From: Salirhabdus sp. Marseille-P4669
Lineage (GTDB): Bacteria > Bacillota > Bacilli > Bacillales > Alkalibacillaceae
Assembly: GCF_900240405.1 (NCBI RefSeq)
Contig: NZ_OEQK01000003.1
Location: forward strand, 1 to 64,000
Length of the DNA stretch: 64,000 bases
Reading direction: 5' to 3'
Shown here: piece after piece, positions 17,116-25,602 of the stretch
Layout: each line of letters begins with the position of its first letter
How positions within the stretch are numbered: the stretch's first letter is position 1
Position numbers and translations under genes: made by a program
The notes under the pieces: model-generated
The model's input: only the letters and a program-made list of their open reading frames with translations
What the model was told of the DNA's origin: nothing
Database searches by the model: none

Positions 17116-17185
17116 TGCGATGGCCTCATTTTCGTTAAATTAGTTGTTACTTAGCTTTGGAATTTTTAAAAGTATCTATACAAAC

Positions 17186-17602
17186 TTACAATGATACACT
17201 ATTTAGAAGTTCGATTAAAAAGGAACGATCTTCAGGAAAGGTTAACAGAAGATTAAAAAGATCCTCAGTAGATTTCCAATCTATTTCATAAATCAAATGA
17301 TCCGGGTCTTGAATTGTTTTTGTACCACCTGTCAACGAAACTAGGAAATAGTGTACCTGATACGGAATCGGATCATAGCAATTCATCCCCTTTTTTATTT
17401 TAACTTTTTTCTCTATCTCTACAACATATCCGGTTTCTTCCTCTACTTCCCTTATGCAACACTCTTCAAATGTTTCGTTTTTCTCGAGTCCACCAGATGG
17501 AACACTCCATGACTTCCTTTCTTCTGGTTTACCTTGTAGTACCATTAGTAATTCGTTTTGTTCATTAATACAAATACCTGCTGCACCATACCAAGTTCTC
17601 AT
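17186..17602 (-). CDS. NUDIX hydrolase
   Basis: A 138-residue protein with a full Nudix box, GGLEKNETFEECCIREVEEE followed by TGY (about residues 37-59), preceded by SWSVPSGG. Nudix enzymes hydrolyse nucleoside diphosphates linked to another group; the substrate is not predictable here. AGGGGAGGGG lies just before the ATG. It is upstream of the two helicases on the same strand with a 70-base gap. Confidence 0.9.
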   Translation of the reverse strand: MRTWYGAAGICINEQNELLMVLQGKPEERKSWSVPSGGLEKNETFEECCIREVEEETGYVVEIEKKVKIKKGMNCYDPIPYQVHYFLVSLTGGTKTIQDPDHLIYEIDWKSTEDLFNLLLTFPEDRSFLIELLNSVSL

Positions 17603-17692
17603 TTCCCCTCCCCTTTCTACTAGTTCCTTATTTAAAGCATTAACCCCATTTTTTTGGGTGATACTAAAGATTGTTGTACAAAATTTGTATGT

Positions 17693-18142
17693 ATGTTGGT
17701 GACGAATGTGAGTAAATTAAATTTCAGGAATAAACCAATTCAACAATATAACAATTTTTTAAGACTTCGAAAAAAAGCAACTACAGAATTAGAACAATTG
17801 ATAAGTATTTTTAAGGAACAAATGCCCAATTTTTATTTAATTGTGGTATACAATGAATTATCGAAGCATTTAAATGCTAAAGAACATAGTATTCATGAAA
17901 CTGGTATTCATCGAATTTTTATTTGTATCTTCGGATGGTTCACATTTGTTATTGGAAGTTTGTTCATTGTTCTTTACTTGAATATATCCATATATTATTA
18001 TCTACTCCTTCTTTTCGCAATCACTTTAAGTGCATGGATTTACTTCGTGAACCTGTTAAGAGAAGAAAAATATGAAAAATATAAAATTCATATTATGAAT
18101 CGAACGTTAAAAGAAAAAATAAGAGAACTCGAGATGAAGTAG
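17693..18142 (+). CDS. membrane protein of unknown function
   Basis: About 149 residues: a charged N-terminal helical part, two hydrophobic segments (around residues 78-98 and 103-122) and a charged C-terminal helix ending TLKEKIRELEMK. I do not recognise the family. The start is uncertain: ATG at 17693 has no good ribosome site, GTG at 17708 has GGTGA 5 bases upstream, and an in-frame TTG lies at 17654. Confidence 0.5.
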   Translation: MLVTNVSKLNFRNKPIQQYNNFLRLRKKATTELEQLISIFKEQMPNFYLIVVYNELSKHLNAKEHSIHETGIHRIFICIFGWFTFVIGSLFIVLYLNISIYYYLLLLFAITLSAWIYFVNLLREEKYEKYKIHIMNRTLKEKIRELEMK

Positions 18143-18151
18143 TGATACAAA

Positions 18152-18192
18152 AAAACATCGCTTGGAAAAAATTACTAACCAAACGATGTTTT
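18152..18192. terminator. bidirectional rho-independent terminator
   Basis: AAAACATCG...TTGG pairs with CCAA...CGATGTTTT around a 13-base loop, flanked by A and T runs. It sits between convergent genes (17693 plus, 18198 minus) and can serve both. Confidence 0.82.
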
Positions 18193-18197
18193 CTCTC

Positions 18198-19073
18198 TTA
18201 CAAGTTTACCGCCTCTTTATCCATGTTTAGAAATTCTAGTATTTTGTCATAATTGTTCTTCGCCTCATTAAACCCTTGCTCATACAATTTCAGTAACTTT
18301 TGTTGATTTCGTTCCACACGACCAACATCTAATTTTTCAGGTGGGCGAATTAGTAGTACGTTTCCCTTCGCTTCTTGGTCTTCTAAATAAGAAACTGTTT
18401 CATTATATAACTCATGTCTGTTTAAAATTGCTTCCACAAGACCTTTATATTCGCCAAATTTCCTCTTAATCAACCACGTAAAGGAAGCTTTGTCTTTAAC
18501 ATAGCCTTTGTTTCTTGTAAGGATCACAATATTTTTTAAATAGCCATCCTCTTCAGCTTTCCGAATCGGAATTGGGTCTGCAATCCCGCCATCTAATAGC
18601 TGTCTCCCTTCAAATTCCACAATTGGAGCCATATATGGAATGGAACTTGAAGCACGCATTATCGTTAACATATGCTCTTCGTATGCTGATTTTTCAAAAT
18701 ACACAGGTTTTCCGGTTTTACAATCGGTTGTACCTACTACAAACGTTTCTTCCGCGCGATTAAAGGTTTCAAAGTCAAATGGAGCAAGCTTATTTGGTAA
18801 GATATCAAAGAGAAAGTCCATCCCAAATAACTCTCTTTTTGTCAAAAAGCGTTTTATGGAAATATAATCCGGATGAGAAATATAATCGATATTAACTATT
18901 TTATTACGATCCATTTGCCTTGCAACATATGACGAGCCGTTACAGGCACCAGCAGATACTCCAATTACGTATGGTAAGTAAATATCTTTCTCCATAAAAA
19001 AACGTAATACCCCTCCTGTAAAAACGCCTCTCATTCCTCCGCCTTCTAATACTAAACCTACATTCTTCTTCAT
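18198..19073 (-). CDS. patatin-like phospholipase (YjjU-type)
   Basis: A 291-residue patatin hydrolase. The oxyanion loop is EGGGMRGVFTGGVLRFF, the nucleophile elbow is G-V-S-A-G (about residues 38-42) and the catalytic Asp is in DGGIADPIP (about 156-164). The pattern VGTTDCKTGKPVYFEK is typical of the YjjU sub-family. It probably hydrolyses acyl esters of lipids in the cytoplasm or at the membrane; the physiological substrate is unknown. Confidence 0.9.
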   Translation of the reverse strand: MKKNVGLVLEGGGMRGVFTGGVLRFFMEKDIYLPYVIGVSAGACNGSSYVARQMDRNKIVNIDYISHPDYISIKRFLTKRELFGMDFLFDILPNKLAPFDFETFNRAEETFVVGTTDCKTGKPVYFEKSAYEEHMLTIMRASSSIPYMAPIVEFEGRQLLDGGIADPIPIRKAEEDGYLKNIVILTRNKGYVKDKASFTWLIKRKFGEYKGLVEAILNRHELYNETVSYLEDQEAKGNVLLIRPPEKLDVGRVERNQQKLLKLYEQGFNEAKNNYDKILEFLNMDKEAVNL

Positions 19074-19112
19074 TAAATATCCGCTCCTAATTTAATCGCA
19101 TGTTTTTATCAC

Positions 19113-20486
19113 CTAACCATTCTTCACTTCATTCCAATAATAAACTAACGTTTCCATTCCTTTATCAAAACTTTCTAATGGAAAGCTTTCATTAGGGGAA
19201 TGAAGTCGGTCCTCAGGCGTTCCAAATCCCAATAACACTACTGGTATTTTATAGATAGACTCAATTAATTCAACAACGGGAATAGAACCACCCATTCTTG
19301 CAAAAACCGTTTCTTTACCAAATGCTTTAGAGTAACTTTCCGCTGCTTTTTGAATTAACGGATGATTTGGGTCTACTTTATAAGCACGTGCAGATAATGG
19401 TTCCCTTTCAATTTGGATTGTGACACCTTTTGGAACATGTTTTTCTAAATGATTTACTAGTAAATCTTGAATTTTGTTTGGATCTTGTCCAGGTACTAAT
19501 CGACATGTTAATTTAGCCGTTGCAGTGGAAGGAATTATTGTCTTTGTACCTTCTCCTTGATAACCGCTGTAAAGTCCGTTAATTTCAAGTGTTGGTCTTG
19601 CAGTAGTATGCTCCTTAGCTGTAAAGCCTTTTTCAGGAGTGACTTCAACAATTCCTGTTGATTTTACAAAATCCTCTCCAGGAACTTCATCAATTAGCTG
19701 ACGTTCTTGGTCAGTAAGCTCTTCTACATCATCATAAAATCCTTCAACTTGCACAACCTCATCTGCATCCTTTAATGATGATAGTAAATGCGCCATAGCC
19801 ATTGCTGGGTTCTTTACTGCACCACCATACATACCTGAGTGCAAATCATAATCAGGACCTTTTAAAGAAAATTCGAGACCAGTGAAGCCTTTAAGTCCGT
19901 AAACAATCGTAGGCTGACCTGCTTCCACCATACCAGAATCGGAGATAACAGAAAAATCGGCTGAAAATTTTTCTGTTTGTTCCTCTAGTATTTTATAAAG
20001 ACTTTCACTACCTATCTCTTCTTCCCCTTCCAAACACACTTTTACATTAATAGGTAGTTCACCAACCGTCTCCATATAGGCTTCAAAAACGGCTAAATGC
20101 ATAAAAACTTGTCCTTTGTCATCACTAGAACCCCTAGCATATAAACGTCCATCACGAACTTCCGGTTTAAACGGTTCACTATTCCACTGTTCTAAAGGAT
20201 CTGCTGGTTGCACATCATAATGACCATACAATAGAACAGTAGGTGCATCGTCCCCTGCCTTTAGCCAATCTCCATAAACTAAAGGATGTCCATTCGTTTC
20301 CATAATTTCAATATTTTCAAAGTGTAATTCCTGTAAATAATCCGCTACAAAGACAGCTGCTTTCCGAACATCTTCTTTATGTATAGAATCAGTACTAACA
20401 CTAGGGATTGATAAAAAATCATTCAATTTCTCAAGTAACTTTTCTCGATTTGATTTTAAATATGCCAACACTTGTTCCGTCATCAT
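19113..20486 (-). CDS. M20 family dipeptidase
   Basis: A 457-residue zinc peptidase. Metal-binding motifs: LYGHYDVQP, RGSSDDKGQVF, CLEGEEEIGSES and the C-terminal DRLHSPNES. A dimerisation domain is inserted at about 190-345. It resembles CNDP/PepV-like dipeptidases of Bacillus. The ATG at 20486 has AAGGAG six bases upstream; the in-frame start at 20534 would put that site inside the gene. It is downstream of the ECF41 unit, separated by a terminator. Confidence 0.9.
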   Translation of the reverse strand: MMTEQVLAYLKSNREKLLEKLNDFLSIPSVSTDSIHKEDVRKAAVFVADYLQELHFENIEIMETNGHPLVYGDWLKAGDDAPTVLLYGHYDVQPADPLEQWNSEPFKPEVRDGRLYARGSSDDKGQVFMHLAVFEAYMETVGELPINVKVCLEGEEEIGSESLYKILEEQTEKFSADFSVISDSGMVEAGQPTIVYGLKGFTGLEFSLKGPDYDLHSGMYGGAVKNPAMAMAHLLSSLKDADEVVQVEGFYDDVEELTDQERQLIDEVPGEDFVKSTGIVEVTPEKGFTAKEHTTARPTLEINGLYSGYQGEGTKTIIPSTATAKLTCRLVPGQDPNKIQDLLVNHLEKHVPKGVTIQIEREPLSARAYKVDPNHPLIQKAAESYSKAFGKETVFARMGGSIPVVELIESIYKIPVVLLGFGTPEDRLHSPNESFPLESFDKGMETLVYYWNEVKNG

Positions 20487-20561
20487 TCTTATCTCCTTCA
20501 ATATGTAATTATTTTCTATCCTAAATTGTATCATAAAAACAGAAATTACCTAAAGAACAAA

Positions 20562-20592
20562 AGCACAAGCAGCTTGGTCAGGCGCTTGTGCT
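20562..20592 (-). terminator. terminator of the ECF41 unit
   Basis: On the minus strand AGCACAAGC (20592-20584) pairs with GCTTGTGCT (20570-20562), followed by TTTGTTC. It lies 31 bases after the sigma factor stop. Confidence 0.8.
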
Positions 20593-20622
20593 AGAAATTG
20601 TATTTTCATAGAATGAACCTTT

Positions 20623-21495
20623 TTACAATTCCATAAATAGATTGTTTAATTTATCTGGATTCACGATATAATAGATTTCCTGAATTTTATTATTTGAAAT
20701 ATGAAAGCTTACAGTACTATGAATGTCGTCTCCAAATTGATTAATAATTCCTAACTGACCGTTGATTTTCTGTATTTGTAATTGGTGGATTTCCGGTCGT
20801 CGTTTATATATTCCAGTTAAAAATGCCACAACATTTTTATGGGAAACAATAGGTTTAGTAGCAGCAATAACCTTACCACCTCCATCAGAATATAATATGA
20901 CATCCTCTGATATTAATTGAAGCATATTTTCAATATTTCCTGATTGGAAAGCAGTAATAAATTGTAGAATCACATCTTTGTTATCCTGAACAGTAAATGG
21001 AATATCGTTCTCTTGTTTTGCAATCTTTTGTTTTCCGCGACTTAGTAGTTTCCTACAATTCTCCTCTGACGTATTTAATATGTTAGCAATCCATTTGTAC
21101 TCCAAATTCATACCTTCACGTAATAGGAATACCGCTCTTTCTTTCGGTTTTAAAGACTTCATTAGTCTTAGGTAGGCTAAAGAAAGATTTTCATCTTCTA
21201 CTATTTTGTAATAGGGATGACTTTCATCTGTTACATCTATTGGTTCAGGTAAATTTGGACCGATATAAACTTCGTTATTATAGCGAGCAGATTTCAAAGC
21301 ATCGAGGCATTTATTTGTAACCATTTTACATAAATATGCCTTAACATTATGAATCTCCTGTTCCTCCATCATAGATAACTTTAAAAAGGCATCTTGAACA
21401 ATATCCTCCGCCTCTGAAGCTTTGCCCAACATTTGATACGCCAAAGCAAATAGCAACGGCTTTACTTCTATATAAAACGCTTCTTTAACTTCCAT
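20623..21495 (-). CDS. ECF41-family RNA polymerase sigma factor with SnoaL-like C-terminal domain
   Basis: A 290-residue ECF sigma factor. Region 2 contains AEDIVQDAFLKL, region 4 contains LKPKERAVFLLREGMNLEYKWIA. The C-terminal extension is SnoaL-like. All three ECF41 signature motifs are visible: NLPEPI in the linker, DGGGK in the extension and NPDKL near the end. In ECF41 proteins the extension regulates the sigma factor in place of an anti-sigma factor. It is 4 bases downstream of a FAD oxidoreductase gene, the usual partner type, and an ECF41 promoter motif precedes that gene. Confidence 0.95.
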   Translation of the reverse strand: MEVKEAFYIEVKPLLFALAYQMLGKASEAEDIVQDAFLKLSMMEEQEIHNVKAYLCKMVTNKCLDALKSARYNNEVYIGPNLPEPIDVTDESHPYYKIVEDENLSLAYLRLMKSLKPKERAVFLLREGMNLEYKWIANILNTSEENCRKLLSRGKQKIAKQENDIPFTVQDNKDVILQFITAFQSGNIENMLQLISEDVILYSDGGGKVIAATKPIVSHKNVVAFLTGIYKRRPEIHQLQIQKINGQLGIINQFGDDIHSTVSFHISNNKIQEIYYIVNPDKLNNLFMEL

Positions 21496-21499
21496 TTCC

Positions 21500-22774
21500 T
21501 CACTCTTTCCCGTAATTTATTAACAACTCTGCAGCTCTTTTCCCGCTTGATATTGCGCTGTCGGCCAACATCCCATCTTGATTCGTCCACTCCCCTGCAA
21601 TGACTAAGCCTGGAATATCCGTTTCTAGCTTTTTCATAAGGTGTTCCATTTTTGTCGTTGGCATAGCATATGAAACAAATAAAGATGGTAAAAATCGGGA
21701 CGTGATTACTTCTCTTTGCCAATTAGGCTGTAAATAACTAAGAAAATCCTCTAGCTCTTTCTTTACTTTTTTAGAATCGCTCTCCTCCCCATCGCTTAAA
21801 TATTTAAAAACATGTAAAACAACTGCATTTTCTTTTTCAGAAAGGGATGCACAAAAAGAGTGATTGGAGAAATAGAGGGGAGCATCTAGACTTAAGGCAA
21901 ATTGAATGTTAGGATTTGGTAATTTTTTTAAGGCAATATCTAAGGAAGCTCCCTTAATTGGTTTTATTTGATTTACGATTTCACTTAGTATATTACTGTT
22001 AAAATCAAATAGGTTCATCGTTTCATTTGGACTTGCCGTCGTAATAACATAATTTGTATCAAATGTTGTATGATCGGATAGGGTGACAGTAAAATTCGGG
22101 CCCCGCTTCTGAATTTTATCTACGTAAACACCATTTTGAATCGTTACTCCTGATTGTACAGCGCTCGTTTTCAATTGATTGATGATGGTTTGCCACCCTC
22201 TATCAACATAAATAGTTCCCCCTAATGATTGATGTACTTGATGGAGAACATGTTTGGCACTTATTAATGTTGGTGTGTTACTATAAGTCGCTAATCTTGT
22301 AATACCATAAAAAATTTGACGAACGATTTCATACCTAATATTTGTATTCACCCAGGATTCTAAATTTTCCTCTTTAAACGGAAGGGATCGCACTTTTGTA
22401 ATACGTAAAAAGAGTTTGATAAAATCGAATTTTTCCTTCCAATTTAACATTTTTGAAAATGGTAGGTTTACAAATGAAAATGGCATCGTATATAATTTCT
22501 CGTTTTTTATTAACTTTCCTTTAATTGGAGGACTTCCCCCATTTATATCTACTTTAAGCTCCCGTAAAGTCTTTAATCCTATCCCCTTTTTATACAACGC
22601 ATGTGGACCTAAATTAAAATAACAGTCATCTTTTACGTTGGTTCTTCCTCTTCCTCCTAACTCATGACTTTTTTCAATAACGAGAACGTTTTTAAAATGC
22701 TTGCTTACATAATTGGCAGCTACTAGGCCACTTAATCCTCCCCCGATAATAATACAGTCCCATTTTAGATTCAT
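21500..22774 (-). CDS. FAD-dependent oxidoreductase (protoporphyrinogen oxidase/phytoene desaturase-like)
   Basis: A 424-residue flavoprotein. The dinucleotide motif is IIIGGGLSGLVAANYV, followed by VIEKSHELGGRGRT, and the C-terminal FAD motif is VIAGEWTNQDGMLADSAISS, as in amine oxidase and protoporphyrinogen-oxidase-like enzymes. The substrate is unknown. The ATG at 22774 (or 22777) is chosen because AGGTGG lies just upstream and an ECF41-type promoter ends at 22804; the longer reading frame to 22885 would begin upstream of that promoter. It is co-transcribed with the ECF41 sigma factor. Confidence 0.88.
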   Translation of the reverse strand: MNLKWDCIIIGGGLSGLVAANYVSKHFKNVLVIEKSHELGGRGRTNVKDDCYFNLGPHALYKKGIGLKTLRELKVDINGGSPPIKGKLIKNEKLYTMPFSFVNLPFSKMLNWKEKFDFIKLFLRITKVRSLPFKEENLESWVNTNIRYEIVRQIFYGITRLATYSNTPTLISAKHVLHQVHQSLGGTIYVDRGWQTIINQLKTSAVQSGVTIQNGVYVDKIQKRGPNFTVTLSDHTTFDTNYVITTASPNETMNLFDFNSNILSEIVNQIKPIKGASLDIALKKLPNPNIQFALSLDAPLYFSNHSFCASLSEKENAVVLHVFKYLSDGEESDSKKVKKELEDFLSYLQPNWQREVITSRFLPSLFVSYAMPTTKMEHLMKKLETDIPGLVIAGEWTNQDGMLADSAISSGKRAAELLINYGKE

Positions 22775-22803
22775 CATTATCCACCTTTCCTCTTTATATC
22801 CAA

Positions 22804-22830
22804 GACGAGAAAGGGGTCTTTTTTGTGACA
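22804..22830 (-). promoter_or_regulatory. ECF41-type promoter
   Basis: On the minus strand TGTCACA (22830-22824), 16 bases, then CGTC (22807-22804). These are the -35 and -10 elements reported for ECF41 sigma factors, which activate the oxidoreductase gene next to them. The site lies 30 bases upstream of the oxidoreductase start, so the sigma factor probably controls its own operon. Confidence 0.85.
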
Positions 22831-22831
22831 A

Positions 22832-22864
22832 AACAGGAGAACAATATTTTGTTCTTCTCCTGTT
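22832..22864 (-). terminator. terminator of the DUF456 gene
   Basis: AACAGGAGAA (22832-22841) and TTCTCCTGTT (22855-22864) form a perfect 10-bp stem that includes the end of the DUF456 stop codon and abuts the ECF41 -35 element. Confidence 0.75.
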
Positions 22865-23357
22865 AGTTAAAATTAATCCATACATCTAAGAAGAACCAAA
22901 TAATCATAATTAATTGAATGATTATTTTTGCAATGGAGCTTCCTAGGAAACCGATTAATGAGCCAAAAGCAGCCTTTAAAGAAGCTACTGGTGACTTTTG
23001 TTGGATCATTTCGGTAATGAAAACGACGATAAACGGAATGATTAGAATGCCAAATGGGGGAAGAACAAAGGAACCAACGATTACCGCTACTGCTGCCATT
23101 CTTTCTCCCCACTTACTGCCACCAAATTTTTTAACATAATGACTATTCACAAAAATATCTGCAATAAATAGCATTACCGTGAAAATAATCATTGGAATCC
23201 AAAAAAATAAAGAAAGGGTCTCTTCATTAATAGCAAAATGATAAATGAGGAATCCTCCCCATAAAACAAGTACAGACGGGATAATTGGAAAAAGAATCCC
23301 GACAAAGCTAAAAATAAAGAGACCAAGAATCAATATCCATAATAAAATATCTACCAT
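22863..23357 (-). CDS. DUF456 family membrane protein
   Basis: A 164-residue, very hydrophobic protein with several membrane segments. GLFIFSFVGILFPIIPSVLV near the N-terminus and FVLPPFGILIIPFIVVFITE in the middle match the DUF456 pattern (YqgC in B. subtilis); the function is unknown. The ATG at 23357 has GGAGG 9 bases upstream; the in-frame TTG at 23372 overlaps that site and is rejected. The stop lies inside the terminator stem. Confidence 0.82.
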   Translation of the reverse strand: MVDILLWILILGLFIFSFVGILFPIIPSVLVLWGGFLIYHFAINEETLSLFFWIPMIIFTVMLFIADIFVNSHYVKKFGGSKWGERMAAVAVIVGSFVLPPFGILIIPFIVVFITEMIQQKSPVASLKAAFGSLIGFLGSSIAKIIIQLIMIIWFFLDVWINFN

Positions 23358-23519
23358 TGTTTTTACCTCCAAGCTCTCGATTAAGCGATCTTCTTTTATT
23401 ACGTTTCTGAGATTGCATAAGATTCAATCGCGAAATTATTTAAATATTCAAAGTAAGTGGCTATAAAATTGTTATTTTATGTACATACTAGTAAAAATAT
23501 ACAATAAGGAGTGAAAAAA

Positions 23520-24254
23520 ATGAAAAAAGCTTTAACCTTTATAGTCCTTCCTTTGTTATTGTTTGCTGTAGCTTGTAGTGATGAATCAAATAATAATGAA
23601 AAAACAAATAAAGCAGATATGATAGAAGTTTTGATTGATACACCAACAGAAATTAACGCAAATGAATTAGTAACAATAGCTGCTACTGTTTCACAAGGAA
23701 AGGATAAAATAACAGATGCAGATGAGGTAATGTTTGAGATTCGTAAGTCTGGTGAAGACGATGCGGAAATGATTGAAGGTACACATAATGGGGATGGTAT
23801 CTATTCAATTGAAAAAAAATTCGAGGAAGAGGGGCATTTTATTGTTGTAGCCCATGTAACTGCCCGAAATATGCATAATATGCCTCGTGAAACCATTATC
23901 GTTGGGGATGCTTCCCAATCCGTTTCTGGTGAAACAACCTCCCAACATGATCACAGCAAGGCTTATACTACTTTTGACTTTCAAAACGCTAATAATATTT
24001 ATCAAGTAAATGATGAAATTACATTAGCTACTACTGTAAAATATGGAAATAAACAACTTACTGGAGCAAATGTTATTTTTGAAGTTTGGCAGAATGACGA
24101 CTCGGATCACGAGTTTATTCAAGCAGAAGAATTAGATACTGGTAATTATGCAGCTAACAAAACTTTTGATAAAGCTGGTGCATATAACGTTACCATTCAT
24201 GTTGAAAAAGACCATATTCACGAGCATCAGCAAAGTGAATTTGTCGTTAAATAA
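23520..24254 (+). CDS. lipoprotein with two YtkA-like domains
   Basis: A 244-residue exported lipoprotein. The signal peptide ends in the lipobox FAVAC (Cys about residue 19), then an Asn/Lys/Glu-rich linker. Two homologous beta-sandwich domains follow, each with a GDGIYS.../DTGNYA... type strand pair and an aromatic-glycine turn, as in YtkA/FixH-like proteins. His-rich stretches (QHDHSK, HIHEHQQ) may bind metal. AAGGAG is 8 bases before the ATG. Its role is unknown, possibly metal handling at the membrane. Confidence 0.83.
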   Translation: MKKALTFIVLPLLLFAVACSDESNNNEKTNKADMIEVLIDTPTEINANELVTIAATVSQGKDKITDADEVMFEIRKSGEDDAEMIEGTHNGDGIYSIEKKFEEEGHFIVVAHVTARNMHNMPRETIIVGDASQSVSGETTSQHDHSKAYTTFDFQNANNIYQVNDEITLATTVKYGNKQLTGANVIFEVWQNDDSDHEFIQAEELDTGNYAANKTFDKAGAYNVTIHVEKDHIHEHQQSEFVVK

Positions 24255-24269
24255 AAACAATAAAACGAA

Positions 24270-24493
24270 GACATAACGAAACAGTTTAATCAAAAGGCGA
24301 ATAATGAACTAAATTAGCGGAGGAAATACACGGGACTCCTGCGGGATGAAAAGCCTAGGTGAGACCCCCGCAGCGCGTCAGCACAAGGGGGCTATAGCTT
24401 CTCCCTAAAGTCCGCGAAGTATATTTCAGGAGCGGTATTTCTCCGCTAATCAAAGTTCGCGTTTCCTTTTTAGAAAAAACTTTTGTCCCATCC
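24270..24493. repeat. dispersed intergenic repeat, copy 2
   Basis: About 224 bases clearly homologous to 11578-11808 in the same order: ACATAACGAAACA, ATTAGCGG.GGAAATACACGG, ACTCCTGCGGGAT, AAGCCTAGGTGAGACCCC, GTCCGCGAAGT, TATTTCTCCGCTA and TTTGTCCCATCC. The left end is slightly decayed. It fills the space between the lipoprotein gene and sspL and ends one base before the sspL stop codon. Confidence 0.85.
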
Positions 24494-24494
24494 T

Positions 24495-24635
24495 CTATAT
24501 TTTTGTATTTTTCTTTTTAGCGCGTTGTTCTAATTGCGACACCGGTTGCTGATCCGCAACATCTTCTGTGTGACCTTGAGGATTTACAGCGAGAGCTCGT
24601 TGTCCACCAGCTCTATGCTTTCTTTGTTTACCCAA
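24495..24635 (-). CDS. sspL: small acid-soluble spore protein SspL-like
   Basis: A 46-residue basic protein starting at TTG (24635) with a strong GGAGGTGG 5 bases upstream. Its sequence contains GG then VNPQGHTED, and ends SQLEQRAKKKNTKI. This matches the pattern of the minor SASP SspL (GGVTPQG...LEERAKKSNTKR as I recall it). SspL is a forespore protein of unknown role. The gene is easily missed because of its size and TTG start. Confidence 0.8.
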   Translation of the reverse strand: MGKQRKHRAGGQRALAVNPQGHTEDVADQQPVSQLEQRAKKKNTKI

Positions 24636-24746
24636 TCTAACCACCTCCACTAATAGTTTGTCACGTTCTAGATTGAATTATCCTTTAAGACTTTTAAATG
24701 TATACTTTGTACAGTATTTACCAAACTAATAATGGAGGTGTAATAA

Positions 24747-24935
24747 ATGTCCTTTCAGCCAGAACTAGATGCTTTATTAAACAAAATTCTCAATCAGCTA
24801 CAAAATGAAAATAGCAAGTTATCCGCACATCAACAAAGATGTATTAAAGAAGTTCTTCAAGAATCCTTTGATGCTGGATATGAAGAGGGTTTAATGGACG
24901 GAGAAGAAATAGCAGAGAAACCTATATCTGGTTAG
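24747..24935 (+). CDS. small hypothetical protein
   Basis: A 62-residue, acidic, helix-rich soluble protein containing QNENSKLSAHQQRCIKEVLQ and AGYEEGLMDGEEIAEKP. I do not recognise it. TGGAGGTG lies 7 bases before the ATG, a strong ribosome site that supports it as real. It is divergent from sspL and converges on the GNAT gene 8 bases away. Confidence 0.65.
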   Translation: MSFQPELDALLNKILNQLQNENSKLSAHQQRCIKEVLQESFDAGYEEGLMDGEEIAEKPISG

Positions 24936-24943
24936 CTCCACCA

Positions 24944-25531
24944 TTATCCCTTCTTAAGGCTTTTTTTATAATCTGTCCGGAGTAATGAATAGACGACTGT
25001 ATCATGAAATGAATATCCGTCAAAATCGGTTTGACGTAATATCCCCTCTTTTGTAAAGTGAAATTTCTCTAAAAGTCTTCGTGATCCGATGTTTTTGGCA
25101 AATATATCGCCAACAATCCGATTTAGATTTAGTGTATCAAATCCAAATTTCAATATCTCGTTCAATAATTCTGTCATAACCCCTTTCTTTTGATATTCTT
25201 TTCGTATAACAACACCCATCTCTGTTTTACGATGCCATAAATTTAACTTATGAAAGCGAAAAATACCAACAACTTCATTGGTCTGTTTATTTATAATCGT
25301 CCAAGGCAATTCTTTATGTTGAATGTAGTTTTCTATGTAAGCATCTAATAGTTCCTTTACTTCCTCAAATGATGTTACTGGATGGGGTGTAATAAATTTC
25401 ATCGTTTCTTTGTCACATAATATTGGATAAAGAAAAGGATAATCTTCATTAACCAAAGAGCGCATAACATAATGGGCACTACGAATTTCAGGTAACTTTT
25501 GAAAAACATTTTCCAAAACAGAAATTTTCAT
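24944..25531 (-). CDS. GNAT family N-acetyltransferase (RimJ/RimL type)
   Basis: A 195-residue acetyltransferase: TPHPVTSFEEVKELLDAY, then the core GVVIRKEYQKKGVMTELLNE with the acetyl-CoA pyrophosphate loop and NLNRIVGDIFAKNIGSRRLL as the B motif. It groups with RimJ/RimL enzymes that acetylate protein N-termini or small amines. The substrate is unknown. GAGGAGAGAGGG precedes the ATG. Confidence 0.9.
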   Translation of the reverse strand: MKISVLENVFQKLPEIRSAHYVMRSLVNEDYPFLYPILCDKETMKFITPHPVTSFEEVKELLDAYIENYIQHKELPWTIINKQTNEVVGIFRFHKLNLWHRKTEMGVVIRKEYQKKGVMTELLNEILKFGFDTLNLNRIVGDIFAKNIGSRRLLEKFHFTKEGILRQTDFDGYSFHDTVVYSLLRTDYKKSLKKG

Positions 25532-25573
25532 ATCCCTCTCTCCTCTATTGCTTTATGGTCAAGATAATAAGAA

Positions 25574-25602
25574 AACAAGCAGGAAAAATTATCCTACTTG
25601 TT
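25574..25602 (-). terminator. terminator of ypcP
   Basis: On the minus strand AACAAGTAGGA pairs with TCCTGCTTGTT (one T-G wobble), followed by TTCTTATT. The stem starts within the last codons of ypcP. Confidence 0.7.

Noticed and set aside
22775-22885. N-terminal 37-residue extension of the FAD oxidoreductase
   Set aside because: It would begin upstream of the ECF41 promoter and inside the neighbouring terminator. The ribosome site AGGTGG precedes 22774/22777.
24636-24720. Sigma-G promoter for sspL
   Set aside because: CAATCTA could be a -10, but no GAATA/GTATA-like -35 lies 17-18 bases upstream.
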